64,000 bases of DNA from a bacterium (GTDB lineage: Bacteria > Bacillota_I > Bacilli_A > Izemoplasmatales > Hujiaoplasmataceae). The stretch spans positions 1-64,000 of the forward strand of contig JAUXXX010000020.1 of the NCBI GenBank assembly GCA_030684695.1, given 5' to 3'. This document shows, one piece after another, positions 26,665 through 35,457 of the stretch. A program made the position numbers and the translations under genes. Every line of letters begins with the position of its first letter. Positions within the stretch are counted from its first letter, which is position 1. The notes beneath the pieces are model-generated. The model was not told the origin of the DNA. It searched no databases and saw nothing but the letters and a program-made list of their open reading frames with translations.

Positions 26665-28356
26665 TTATAAAGGCAATTGAATGGTAATTTTCGTTCCAAC
26701 GTTTACACTGCTTGTCATTTGAATTTCCCCTTGATACAACATAACAATATGTTTCACAATCGATAGACCAAGTCCAGTTCCTGAAATTTTTTGACTTCTG
26801 GATTTGTCAACTCGATAGAATCGTTCAAAGACACGTGTCTGTTCTGATTTGGGAATTCCAATGCCATTGTCTTCTACTTCGATTAATATTTGATCCAGTT
26901 GTTTATGAATACGGATGTTCACATAGCCACCCTCTATTCCATACTTAATCGAGTTTTCGACCAAATTATGAAGCAGTTCAAATAAATGTTCATAATCGCC
27001 TTGCATGATGACAGAAGACAATATGGTGGAAATGGTGATATGACGTTCCAAAGCATAAGGACCTAACCTTTGTTTAACATCTTCTGCTAATAAGACAAAA
27101 TCTACTGGATGAGTACCACGATGTAACAACACATTCTCATATTTAGATAATGCCAACATATCCAACACCAAACGGTTCATCCGTTTCGCTTCTTGCAAAA
27201 TCCGTCCTGCAAGATCACTGACATCTTCTGGGGTTTTCGTAAATCCAGAAGTGATGAGTTCGGACGCACCAATGATGGAAGTCAACGGCGATTTTAATTC
27301 ATGGGAAGCGTTGGCAAAGAAATCACGTTTGGTTACTTCCACGTCTTTGATGGTCGTAACATCATTGAATAGTAGTAATACACACGCTCTACCTGTCCAA
27401 GCTGTTTCCAAGAAAGTAGCGGATACCGAATAATATTTGGTTAATTTCTCGAAAAACGATGTAACATATCCTTTTTGTAGAAAGGCTTGTTCAATGGTTT
27501 GGTGAATGGAGTTTTCACGAAAGACATATCGATATTCTTGTTTCCAATCAGTGATCTGTTTTAAACCAAATAAATCCCGAATAAATCGATTGATTAAGAC
27601 CACTTTTCCAGATTCATCGAGTACGGCCAATCCTTGACCCATTTGATCTAAAATAAAGTCATTCTTTTCCTTTTCCAAGGAAAGCGATTGAAGATTTTCA
27701 GAGATGATGCGATTGACCTCGTTGATCTTTACAATCACTTTATTAAGTTCTTCGTCCTTTTCTAAAGGCAATGTTTCCGCATATCCACCACTCGCTACTT
27801 GTTGTAAGGAAGCTTCCATGGCAAGGAGTGGCTTCAAATTTAAATGAACCAATCCCACAATAAAGAATACTGCGATGGTTATGATGATCGCCGCTACGAT
27901 GATCGATAATCCAATAAAGTCGTTTAAGAAAGGTAACACACTACTTTGAGGAATCGCCACACGTAGATAATTTTGATCTGATAGCTGTGTTGCTATATAC
28001 ATCATTTGCTTTTCTAGTGTATTTGAATATCGAATATGAACCGTATTCAACTGGAGTATTTCTGGTCGATCGGCATGATTTTCAAGTTCGACAGCCAACG
28101 AGTCAATAATAACTTGTCCGTCAGGGGCAATGATGGTGATTCTTAGGAAACTATTGACGTTGATGTATTTGTTAATGAGGAGTTGGTTGGTGGTTCCCCG
28201 TTGATAATCCGTTTGGACGATTTGCAAATAATTACGAAGATTTAGCTCGGTTACTTTATTCAGATTTGCTCTTACGAGTTGGGAGGATCCAATAATAAAG
28301 GCGACCAAAGCACATAAGACAATGATGGAGTATTGTAAACTAATGCGCCGTTTCAT
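26665..28356 (-). CDS. phoR: Phosphate-regulon sensor histidine kinase PhoR
   Basis: 563 residues. Two membrane segments (about 9-30 and 146-170) flank a ~115-residue extracytoplasmic loop, followed by a HAMP/PAS region and the HisKA motif NASHELKSPLTSI. The ATPase boxes are N (HNLVENSIKYG), G1 (VEDNGIGIP), F (FERFYR) and G2 (GTGLGLSIVKHIV). The start overlaps phoP by four bases, and the pst-phoU genes lie upstream in the same direction, which assigns it to phosphate control. Confidence 0.93.
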   Translation of the reverse strand: MKRRISLQYSIIVLCALVAFIIGSSQLVRANLNKVTELNLRNYLQIVQTDYQRGTTNQLLINKYINVNSFLRITIIAPDGQVIIDSLAVELENHADRPEILQLNTVHIRYSNTLEKQMMYIATQLSDQNYLRVAIPQSSVLPFLNDFIGLSIIVAAIIITIAVFFIVGLVHLNLKPLLAMEASLQQVASGGYAETLPLEKDEELNKVIVKINEVNRIISENLQSLSLEKEKNDFILDQMGQGLAVLDESGKVVLINRFIRDLFGLKQITDWKQEYRYVFRENSIHQTIEQAFLQKGYVTSFFEKLTKYYSVSATFLETAWTGRACVLLLFNDVTTIKDVEVTKRDFFANASHELKSPLTSIIGASELITSGFTKTPEDVSDLAGRILQEAKRMNRLVLDMLALSKYENVLLHRGTHPVDFVLLAEDVKQRLGPYALERHITISTILSSVIMQGDYEHLFELLHNLVENSIKYGIEGGYVNIRIHKQLDQILIEVEDNGIGIPKSEQTRVFERFYRVDKSRSQKISGTGLGLSIVKHIVMLYQGEIQMTSSVNVGTKITIQLPL

Positions 28357-29039
28357 CCGACAAACTTATATCCAACGCCTCGTACAGTCTGTATCAAATC
28401 TGTCGATGCGCCAGCAGCTCCTATTTTTTGTCTTACTTCTTTGATATGAACATCAAGCGTTCTCGATTCGCCAATAAATTCATATCCCCATACTTGATTT
28501 AATAACTCTTCTCTTGATAAGGTCTCGTTGTTGTGCTGCATCAACGTTCGAAGCAACGCAAACTCTTTGGCTGTTAATTGAATGACTTGTTCTTCATATT
28601 TGCAAACGTATGATTTTGGGTCTAGTGATAAACCACTGAAAAATAAGAACTCATCTTCCGCATGGACTTCACTACGACGCAGTATCGCTTTTACACGACT
28701 GATTAATTCCAATACTCCAAATGGTTTGACTAAGTAATCATCCGCCCCAACATCGAGTCCGATGACTTTATCGAGTTCAGTGGATTTAGCAGAAACAATC
28801 AGGACAGGAATCAACGCATACGCAGACTTTTTCTTTAAAGTTTGAATGATGGCAATTCCATCGATATCAGGTAACATCAAATCTAAAATAAACAGTTTCG
28901 GACGTTTGGTTTCTAAAGCAAGATATAGATCCATCGCATGGGAAAAGATGGATACCTCAAATCCAGAATTGGATAAAGCAAGTTTCATGACGTGTGCAAT
29001 ATTCGGATCGTCTTCTACCACGAAAATGGTTGAACTCAT
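28353..29039 (-). CDS. phoP: Phosphate-regulon response regulator PhoP/PhoB (OmpR family)
   Basis: 228 residues. Receiver domain with VEDDPN, phospho-acceptor Asp in LFILDLMLPDIDG, and Lys in DDYLVKPFG. C-terminal winged helix (LTAKEFALLRTLMQHNNETLSREELLNQVWG, and RTLDVHIKEVRQKIG). Expected target: the three direct repeats upstream of pstS (33792-33819). It lies 11 bases after phoU. Confidence 0.94.
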   Translation of the reverse strand: MSSTIFVVEDDPNIAHVMKLALSNSGFEVSIFSHAMDLYLALETKRPKLFILDLMLPDIDGIAIIQTLKKKSAYALIPVLIVSAKSTELDKVIGLDVGADDYLVKPFGVLELISRVKAILRRSEVHAEDEFLFFSGLSLDPKSYVCKYEEQVIQLTAKEFALLRTLMQHNNETLSREELLNQVWGYEFIGESRTLDVHIKEVRQKIGAAGASTDLIQTVRGVGYKFVG

Positions 29040-29050
29040 GAGATACCCTC

Positions 29051-29713
29051 CTAAAAAATTAAATTATTCTTATGTTCTCCTGTTAATGAAAAAATGACCC
29101 ATTCTCCTAGGTTAACAGCATGATCGCCAATCCGTTCTAAGTATTTGGCTACCATCATGTAGTAAATGCTGTATTCCGCATCGACATTTCCTTTGCGCAG
29201 ACCATCCACAACAATCTTTTTTGTTTCTTCAAATAAGGCATCCACTAAATCGTCGGATTCAATCACTTGTTGGGCTTTGATTCGATCTTTTTGAATAAAG
29301 GAATCGAGTGCATCTGCAATCATTACTTGGCAGATTTCAGTCATTTTCCGAACTTGATCGCTTTGAAATATCTTCTTTGTCTTTTCCAAATAAATCGTCA
29401 TTTTAGAAATATCGGCCGCATGATCACCGATTCGTTCTAAATCCGTAATCATTTTGAGGATGGAAGTGATTAAGCGCAAGTCTTTGGCAACGGGTTGTTC
29501 TTTTAAAATGATGCGCAAGCAATCTTTTTCGATGATTTGCTCGTATCGATTGACTTCTTTGTCTCGTAACACGACTTGTTCTGCTAGTTCAATGTTCATG
29601 GTTAAAAAGGACGAAAGTCCTAATCGAATATTTTCGATGACTTTGTCTCCCATTTCAATCACGGTTTTTTTTAGTTTTTCTAATTCTAAATCAAATTGAG
29701 TTCGTTGAGTCAT
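29051..29713 (-). CDS. phoU: Phosphate transport regulator PhoU
   Basis: 220 residues, all-helical, with two PhoU repeats: residues ~10-100 and ~110-205. The metal-binding-type motif DLERIGDHAADIS occurs in the first and YLERIGDHAVNLGEW in the second. It couples the Pst transporter state to PhoR. It sits between pstB and phoP. Confidence 0.95.
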   Translation of the reverse strand: MTQRTQFDLELEKLKKTVIEMGDKVIENIRLGLSSFLTMNIELAEQVVLRDKEVNRYEQIIEKDCLRIILKEQPVAKDLRLITSILKMITDLERIGDHAADISKMTIYLEKTKKIFQSDQVRKMTEICQVMIADALDSFIQKDRIKAQQVIESDDLVDALFEETKKIVVDGLRKGNVDAEYSIYYMMVAKYLERIGDHAVNLGEWVIFSLTGEHKNNLIF

Positions 29714-29770
29714 GAGTTTCCTCTTTTCTACTTGTCATTATATCGTTATTTAGGGGATGATACAAGTGAA

Positions 29771-30541
29771 TCATCCGAATCTTCCTGTCACATAGGCTTC
29801 TGTTTTTGGGTTTTTTGGATGGGTAAACAATTGTTCTGTTTCACTAAACTCAAGCAACTCTCCAAGTAAGAAGAATGCAGTCATATCAGAAATCCGAAGT
29901 GCTTGTTGCATATTGTGAGTAACAATCACAATGGTGTACTCTTTTTTTAGTTCGATGATCAAATCTTCAATTTTTGCTGTCGCAATCGGATCTAGTGCAC
30001 TGGTTGGTTCATCCATCAAGATGACTTCAGGAGCCATCGCAATGGCTCTTGCAATGCACAGGCGTTGTTGTTGACCCCCTGATAAACTAAGTGCATTTTC
30101 TTTTAGACGATCTTTTACTTCATCATATAGCGCAGCGTCAATCAATGCATTTTTGACAATTTCTTGTAATACTTTTTTATCTTTGACTCCTTGGCAACGT
30201 GGTCCATAAGCAATATTATCAAAAATACTCATTGGAAATGGATTGGGTTTTTGGAAAACCATTCCAACTTTTCGGCGAAGATCAAACACATCCACATGAG
30301 ATTCATAAATATTTTCTCCGCGGTAACAAATTGAACCTTCGACTCGGCAAGATGGTATTAAATCATTCATCCGGTTGAGTGTCCTTAAAAAAGTGGATTT
30401 CCCACAACCAGATGGTCCGATTAATGCGGTAACTTGGTTCTTTCCAATGGGTAAATGAACATTTTTTAATGCGTGTGTATCTCCATAATATAGATTTAAA
30501 CCTTCGACGTTAAATACGCCATCAACTAAGCAACTACTCAT
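29771..30541 (-). CDS. pstB: Phosphate ABC transporter ATP-binding protein PstB
   Basis: 256 residues. Walker [10 protein letters not shown], the family's RTLNRMNDL motif, [18 protein letters not shown], signature [14 protein letters not shown], Walker [14 protein letters not shown] and THNMQQALR. The PstB-specific segments identify it as the phosphate importer ATPase. The start overlaps the pstA end by eight bases. Confidence 0.96.
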   Translation of the reverse strand: MSSCLVDGVFNVEGLNLYYGDTHALKNVHLPIGKNQVTALIGPSGCGKSTFLRTLNRMNDLIPSCRVEGSICYRGENIYESHVDVFDLRRKVGMVFQKPNPFPMSIFDNIAYGPRCQGVKDKKVLQEIVKNALIDAALYDEVKDRLKENALSLSGGQQQRLCIARAIAMAPEVILMDEPTSALDPIATAKIEDLIIELKKEYTIVIVTHNMQQALRISDMTAFFLLGELLEFSETEQLFTHPKNPKTEAYVTGRFG

Positions 30542-31757
30542 ATGCGGATCCCAACTTTCTTTTTAAGTATCGAGTGGATATGATTTTAATAATGATGTTC
30601 AAGAGTATCGTAATCAAGACGATGATAATGGCAATCGTGGCGGATAACTCAATATTTGCTGGTTCATCTGTCATCATCGCCCAAATATGTACAGCCAAAG
30701 AGGTTGATTTTCCAGTCAGTGTGATATCATCTTTAATCGCCGTCCCAATCGCAAATACCAGTGCCGCAGATTCACCGACAATTCGACCAATGGCAAGTAA
30801 GGTCGCAGTCATAATTCCAGGAATTGCGCTTGGCAATACTACTTGAAATGTCGTTTGTGTCTTACTAGCTCCAAGCGCTAAAGAAGCTTGACGATATTCA
30901 TCCGGAACTACTTTTAAACTTTCTTCTGTTGTTCGGATAATGATTGGTAGTAAGATAACCGCTAACGTCATCGCACCCGAAATAATGTTTCCTCCCGTTG
31001 CGTTTGTCAGTGATACGGTTAATGGCACGAAGATTGCTAACCCCATGAGTCCATATATAATCGAAGGTACTCCTGTTAATGTCTCAATCAAGGAGCGGAT
31101 AATTTTGGTGGATTTGGTTGGCTTGGCGTATTCATTTAAATAGATCGCTGCACCGACACCAATGGGTAAAGCAAATAACAAAGTAAGTCCAATCAAATAC
31201 AAAGTGGTGATAAGTGATCCTTTGATTCCACCACCAGCTGTCTGGAATTCAATTTCACGGATGGAATCATTAGCGTTTAAATACTCAATCATTTGTGCTG
31301 CTCCGTGTCTTGAAAGTGCAGTAGCGTGAGATTCAAAAGCAATTCGTATGATATCATAATCGGTTTTCATTTTGATGGGATCGGTCCCGATGCCTTTATC
31401 ATGTAATTGTTGAAAAGGACTATCTTGATGAACATACAATACTTCAACCACATTTTTTCCTAATAAATCGGTGGAATCTACCAAAGCAATTCCCCATTTT
31501 TTAGAATAAAATCCGTCCTCCAAGTACTCCCCTGATGCATTACAATCACATAGTTCATATCCTGCGTACAAGTCTGCCACGAATCCCTGTGATTCATAAT
31601 TTTCAGTGATTAAGTTGAGGTTTAAAAAACTTGATCCTTTGGAAATGATAAATCCAAAGATCAGTAACAAGGTAACCAAACTAACCGTCGATGATAGATA
31701 CGTCAAGGCTTGCATGAATCCATCGGATAATTTTCGTTTCTTCAAATTATCGAACAT
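30534..31757 (-). CDS. pstA: Phosphate ABC transporter permease PstA with large extracytoplasmic insertion
   Basis: 407 residues, about 110 longer than typical PstA. After a first membrane segment (residues ~17-40) there is an acidic soluble stretch to about residue 178 that contains CDCNASG and no membrane helix. The MetI-type core follows ([64 protein letters not shown]). The insertion should face the outside and could contact the lipoprotein PstS. It overlaps pstC by 11 bases. Confidence 0.9.
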   Translation of the reverse strand: MFDNLKKRKLSDGFMQALTYLSSTVSLVTLLLIFGFIISKGSSFLNLNLITENYESQGFVADLYAGYELCDCNASGEYLEDGFYSKKWGIALVDSTDLLGKNVVEVLYVHQDSPFQQLHDKGIGTDPIKMKTDYDIIRIAFESHATALSRHGAAQMIEYLNANDSIREIEFQTAGGGIKGSLITTLYLIGLTLLFALPIGVGAAIYLNEYAKPTKSTKIIRSLIETLTGVPSIIYGLMGLAIFVPLTVSLTNATGGNIISGAMTLAVILLPIIIRTTEESLKVVPDEYRQASLALGASKTQTTFQVVLPSAIPGIMTATLLAIGRIVGESAALVFAIGTAIKDDITLTGKSTSLAVHIWAMMTDEPANIELSATIAIIIVLITILLNIIIKIISTRYLKRKLGSAYE

Positions 31758-32709
31758 GAACAGATCCCACCCTTTTCTTCACACTGTTTAAGAGGAGGTT
31801 AGTTAGTAAAATAACTGCCATTAAAACAAGTCCTACAGAAAAGCGAATATCATAATCAAGCCCTGTAGTCTCTTTTAATCCTTCCAGCATAATCGTGGTT
31901 AGTGTCGATGTTGTATCAAAAATATCAAACGATATTCCTGCTCTTCTTCCACCCGCAACCAAACTCACAGCAGTCGCTTCTCCAAGAGTACGACCAATTC
32001 CTAAAATAGCAGCGGTAAATATTCCTGATTTCGCAGAAGCAAGCACGACTTTAAAATTGGTTTGGGTGTTACTAGCACCAAGGGCAAGCGACCCATGTTC
32101 AATGGTTTTATCCACCGAACGAATCGCTACTTCAGAAATTGCTGTAATCGTTGGTATGGTCATTAATGCTAACACCAATACTACTGAAATAATCGAATTA
32201 CCACCTTTTGATTGATATCCAAACAAGGCACTGACATCATACACCACTTGCAAGATGATCCCAGCTCCAAACAACCCATAGACAATCGATGGAATCGCTG
32301 CTAGTGTTTCGATGACGGTTCTTAGAATCTTAGCAAGTGGTTTTGGGGCAACTTTGGCAATAAACAGTGCCGTTAACACCCCGATTGGAAAACTAACAAG
32401 TAGTGATAATAAGGCAATAAAGAGTGTAGATACAATGATAAAGCCAACACTATACAGATTGGATGCAAACGTCGCACCAATCAACCAAACATCTCCTGTT
32501 AAAAACGACCACAAGTTCACCGATCCTAATCCTTGATTATCTGTCACAAAAGGTCTTATTCCTTGAACAAAGATAATTCCTACTACGATAAAGATAAACG
32601 AAGCGGATAACAAAGCCGTTCCTAGAAAAATATGTTGCGTAATTTTATCGGTGATTCGATTTTTCTTCGTACTGCGCATTTGTTCTTTCCATTTTAGTAG
32701 TTCTTCCAT
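31747..32709 (-). CDS. pstC: Phosphate ABC transporter permease PstC
   Basis: 320 residues with six predicted membrane segments. Core motifs: FPIGVLTALFIAKVAPKPL, TLAAIPSIVYGLFGAGIIL, and the EAA-type loop TIEHGSLALGASNTQTNFKVVL, then GRTLGEATAVSLVAGG. The N-terminus is an extended basic cytoplasmic tail. GAGAGGAG precedes ATG at 32709. A terminator-like hairpin separates it from pstS. Confidence 0.94.
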   Translation of the reverse strand: MEELLKWKEQMRSTKKNRITDKITQHIFLGTALLSASFIFIVVGIIFVQGIRPFVTDNQGLGSVNLWSFLTGDVWLIGATFASNLYSVGFIIVSTLFIALLSLLVSFPIGVLTALFIAKVAPKPLAKILRTVIETLAAIPSIVYGLFGAGIILQVVYDVSALFGYQSKGGNSIISVVLVLALMTIPTITAISEVAIRSVDKTIEHGSLALGASNTQTNFKVVLASAKSGIFTAAILGIGRTLGEATAVSLVAGGRRAGISFDIFDTTSTLTTIMLEGLKETTGLDYDIRFSVGLVLMAVILLTNLLLNSVKKRVGSVHVR

Positions 32710-32730
32710 GAAGTCTCCTCTCTAAGGACG

Positions 32731-32751
32731 AAAAAGACCCAAATGGGTCTT
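32731..32751 (-). terminator. Partial terminator between pstS and pstC
   Basis: Minus strand AAGACCC-ATTT-GGGTCTT followed by TTTCG. Such read-through hairpins let the binding protein be made in excess over the permeases. Confidence 0.8.
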
Positions 32752-32770
32752 AACGACTCGTTTGAAAATA

Positions 32771-33721
32771 TTAACGATTTATTAATGCGTTCCACGTACG
32801 GTATGTGCCATTGTACATGTTCTTAAGGTCATCTGCTGTGACATTAGATACTGGGTTATTCAAATGAACGATAGCGACAATGGCATCCCATGCTAATTGA
32901 CCACGAATCGACGCCGCAACTGTTAATTCCGCTCCACGGAAGAATCTGGATGAGAAGCCGATGTCTTTTCCTACGGATGTATCCTTGATAGCAGGATCGT
33001 TGGTACGTTTGTATGCATCACTGGATCCTGTATGATCATGCTCTGCGGAGAAGTTTCCACATTTTGGGGTAAATGCTTTGGTAAGTGCTTCCGCTACTTT
33101 TTGAATGGAATCAGATCCACCAATGCGTAGAACAACACCACTGTTATTTTGATTACAAACCGCATGATTTCCTTTTACTTGGTCCCATGTTTGAGTAGAA
33201 GGTAGTGGAATCGCTCCCGCATTGTTAATGATATCTCCACCATCGCTCGTTGCTAAGAAAGCGATGAATGCTTGAACGATTTGTTCTACTGTAGTGGATG
33301 GATAATCTCCTGCTGGACGAATCATCCACATAAAGGGACGTTTTAATCCATAGGTATCATTGATTACGTTGGCTTCTGTCGGCGCAACTCCATTGAAATG
33401 CAATCCTTTTACAGTGCTGTTTACGCTTGATAACGATACATAACCTACTCCGTACTCATCAATCGATAATGCGTTTAAAATGGCGGTATTGTCTTTAATT
33501 AGAAATCCTGTTACTAATACAGAATCGGATGTTGCGGCTTCCGCAAAACCAATGCCTTCCATGAATCCTGTTCTTGTCCCAGAAGTGGTATCTCTGGTAT
33601 AAACGGTGATGTTCTTTGACCCATCGTATGTTACTAAAGTGGTTGCTGATGTTGAAGTTTGTGAACAAGCAGCGAGTGTCAATGTTAATAAACCTACTAA
33701 TGCAATTAAAACTTTTTTCAT
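32771..33721 (-). CDS. pstS: Phosphate-binding lipoprotein PstS, circularly permuted
   Basis: 316-residue lipoprotein (lipobox LAAC, C19) that captures phosphate for PstCAB. Family motifs are all present but in rotated order. The segment normally in the middle, TVYTRDTTSGTR type (residues 38-50), comes first. Then come GVGYVSL (91-97), RPF (128-130) and the normally C-terminal helix. Only then does the normally N-terminal GGSDSIQKVAEALTKAF (201-217) appear, followed by TGSSDAYKR, DIGFSSR (253-259) and AIVAIVHLNNPVSNVT...TWNAL at the very end. The cut point is between the usual ITNW and ITVVxRxxGSGT elements. Two cysteines, C189 and C221, flank the join. Context (pst operon, PhoP boxes) confirms its role. 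Confidence 0.92.
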   Translation of the reverse strand: MKKVLIALVGLLTLTLAACSQTSTSATTLVTYDGSKNITVYTRDTTSGTRTGFMEGIGFAEAATSDSVLVTGFLIKDNTAILNALSIDEYGVGYVSLSSVNSTVKGLHFNGVAPTEANVINDTYGLKRPFMWMIRPAGDYPSTTVEQIVQAFIAFLATSDGGDIINNAGAIPLPSTQTWDQVKGNHAVCNQNNSGVVLRIGGSDSIQKVAEALTKAFTPKCGNFSAEHDHTGSSDAYKRTNDPAIKDTSVGKDIGFSSRFFRGAELTVAASIRGQLAWDAIVAIVHLNNPVSNVTADDLKNMYNGTYRTWNALINR

Positions 33722-33754
33722 AATTTCCTCCTATATTCCTTAGTTTACGAGGTT

Positions 33755-33819
33755 ATTATACGTGTTGAAGTTGTTTCCTTCCTTTGGTTTAGGTAAAGGC
33801 TTTGTAATGGTTGTGTAAA
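33755..33819 (-). promoter_or_regulatory. pst operon promoter with three PhoP-box repeats
   Basis: On the minus strand TTTACA (33814-33819), ATTACA (33803-33808) and TTTACC (33792-33797) are separated by exactly 5 bp each, the 11-bp spacing of PhoP boxes. TATAAT lies at 33755-33760 with a poor -35 region, which fits an activator-dependent promoter. Confidence 0.82.
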
Positions 33820-33855
33820 AAAAACGAACCCTTTGATAGAGTTCGTTTCAATATC

Positions 33856-35073
33856 TTACTTTACAAGTCTTTTTTCGCCATCTAGCTGTGTAATTGGCAA
33901 GATGTTTTGTGTAACTTCTAAGGTTCCTAAGTAATTACCTTGTGGATCTTTTATCGCAAAATAACGAATATGGATAAAATTACCCTTCATTCGAATCCAA
34001 AAATCCTCATGATCTTTTTTTCCGGATTTGAAATCATTAAGTATTTGCTCCACCACATGAACACTTTGTGGTGGATGACACATCGATACGTTTCGTCCAA
34101 GAATTGTTTTTGGACGATCAAAGATTCGTTCTTTTCCTTGGGTAAAGTATTTGACGTTATCGTCTTTATCCACAAACGTCATATCAAAAGGAACGGAATT
34201 GAAAATGGCATTAATCTCTGTTCCTGACAACGTACCAGCATCAAAGGTAAATTCTCCATTGCTGGTATTTGTTAACTCTTCGGTTTGTTGTTGAGAGTCT
34301 TCTTTTTTTGCCCACGAGGGGACGTTTTGAATCAGAGTATATGGATATTCTGGCATCGATTGATCTATTTTGATCCATTCATAATAACTAAATGTTTCTA
34401 ACATCAAAGGAATCAAAATATTATTTTCCTTAAAAATCATATCTTTGACCTTTTGAATCGCTGATTGAATTTTTAAAACAATTTCTGTGGGTTGTATCTG
34501 AATGCTTGATAACAAAGAAACACACTCTTTGATTTCTTTACGAATCTCATCGTCCACACCCCACATGACTTTAGGAGGTGCTGTAATTCCATGTTTTTCT
34601 AAATATGGAAACATCAGATACTCTTTTTTGCTGTAGTGATGATTGATTTCCGTGAGTCGATCTAGTCCAACGCGTAACATTAAGTGAGACATGTTATCAT
34701 GTTTCGCTTCGAAAGAAACTAAATACGGCTGAATTTCTTCTGAAATCAATAACTCGATTGCGTTGTTTTCAAGGACCAATATGTTTGCCGGATGTCCTGG
34801 TAATTTCGTAAAATCTTTTTGCGCATGTATTTCGCTGATGGATCCTTCAAATACACTGGCATGCACATCACATAAGCGTTGCACATCTTCGATAGGAAGT
34901 CCTTCTTTTACCAACGCTTGTTCAATACTTGAAATCTCGGTTGTGGAGACGTCTTTGAAATGTTTTTGAAACTCGACTTTTACTTCATCTACGGTTTTTC
35001 CTTGATGAAGTGATTTAATTAACTCTTTTAACAACGTTTTTCTTGAATCGCTGTTATTGATAAACTCACTCAT
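33856..35073 (-). CDS. DUF438 / hemerythrin / PAS domain protein
   Basis: 405 residues from ATG at 35073, GGGAGG upstream. Three parts: an N-terminal DUF438 domain (residues ~1-75); a hemerythrin-like four-helix region with HPANILVLENNAIELL, KHDNMSHLM, and HHYSKKEYLMFPYLEKHG; and a C-terminal PAS domain (NAIFNSVPFDMTFVDKDDNVKYFTQGKERIFDRPKTILGR region). The hemerythrin-type His/Glu residues suggest a di-iron or gas-sensing site. It follows the DUF1858 gene with a four-base overlap, a pairing seen in many anaerobes. Function is inferred as redox, NO or O2 sensing or protection. Confidence 0.85.
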   Translation of the reverse strand: MSEFINNSDSRKTLLKELIKSLHQGKTVDEVKVEFQKHFKDVSTTEISSIEQALVKEGLPIEDVQRLCDVHASVFEGSISEIHAQKDFTKLPGHPANILVLENNAIELLISEEIQPYLVSFEAKHDNMSHLMLRVGLDRLTEINHHYSKKEYLMFPYLEKHGITAPPKVMWGVDDEIRKEIKECVSLLSSIQIQPTEIVLKIQSAIQKVKDMIFKENNILIPLMLETFSYYEWIKIDQSMPEYPYTLIQNVPSWAKKEDSQQQTEELTNTSNGEFTFDAGTLSGTEINAIFNSVPFDMTFVDKDDNVKYFTQGKERIFDRPKTILGRNVSMCHPPQSVHVVEQILNDFKSGKKDHEDFWIRMKGNFIHIRYFAIKDPQGNYLGTLEVTQNILPITQLDGEKRLVK

Positions 35074-35303
35074 AATGATTCCTCCCATTGAAAACCATGA
35101 ATCTGCAATACTTCAATGATTTTATCCATTGAAATTTGTTTCATGATTGCCCCTTTTTTTAACGTCATGATTCGCCCCACTGTTTGTAGTTGGAGTGGGT
35201 TTACGATGTTTGAAAACCCAAGTGACACTAGTATATCGACAACTTCTGGGTATGTTTGTACAATCGAATAGACCGATTGATTGGCATTAATTATTTTACT
35301 CAT
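35070..35303 (-). CDS. DUF1858 small protein
   Basis: 77 residues from ATG at 35303 with AGGAGG nine bases upstream. The DUF1858 pattern is visible: NANQSVYSIVQTYPEVVDILVSLGF near the N-terminus, then MTLKKGAIMKQISMDKIIEVLQIHGF, in which a hydrophobic helix pair packs. It resembles the N-terminal domain of ScdA/RIC di-iron repair proteins, but lacks the hemerythrin part, which its downstream neighbour supplies. The two may form a split system; this is an inference. Confidence 0.85.
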   Translation of the reverse strand: MSKIINANQSVYSIVQTYPEVVDILVSLGFSNIVNPLQLQTVGRIMTLKKGAIMKQISMDKIIEVLQIHGFQWEESL

Positions 35304-35319
35304 TGGGATACCTCCTAAC

Positions 35320-35331
35320 GTTATCGTATCA
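35320..35331 (-). promoter_or_regulatory. Extended -10 element shared with the cytochrome b5 gene
   Basis: Minus strand TGATACGATAAC ends eight bases before AGGAGG of the DUF1858 gene. An identical 12-mer at 49693-49704 has nearly the same placement. TGATACGAT reads as an extended -10 (TGN-TACGAT), with TTGGTT 17 bp upstream. Confidence 0.55.
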
Positions 35332-35368
35332 CAGTTTCCATCAGTAACCAAACGATGTCATAAGAAAT

Positions 35369-35388
35369 CGTGCGTGCGTGTGCACGCG
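35369..35388. repeat. 20-nt alternating pyrimidine-purine tract
   Basis: CGTGCGTGCGTGTGCACGCG alternates strictly and contains GTGCACGCGAG, also found as GCGCACGCGAG at 1951-1961. AATCAGC follows both tracts closely. It lies upstream of the DUF1858 promoter. Confidence 0.6.
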
Positions 35389-35410
35389 AGCTATAAATCA
35401 GCACTTTACA

Positions 35411-35451
35411 CAAAATAAAACAGATGAATCACTAATCACGGACTCATCTGT
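35411..35451 (-). terminator. Terminator after the surface-protein gene
   Basis: Minus strand ACAGATGA/TCATCTGT stem with a 16-base loop followed by TTTATTTTG. Confidence 0.75.
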
Positions 35452-35457
35452 ATAAAA

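Noticed and set aside
35421..35450. Hammerhead-ribozyme-like string GATGAGTCCGTGA on the minus strand
   Set aside because: The catalytic GAAA core and third stem are missing. The region folds as a simple CAGATGA/TCATCTG terminator after the surface-protein gene.
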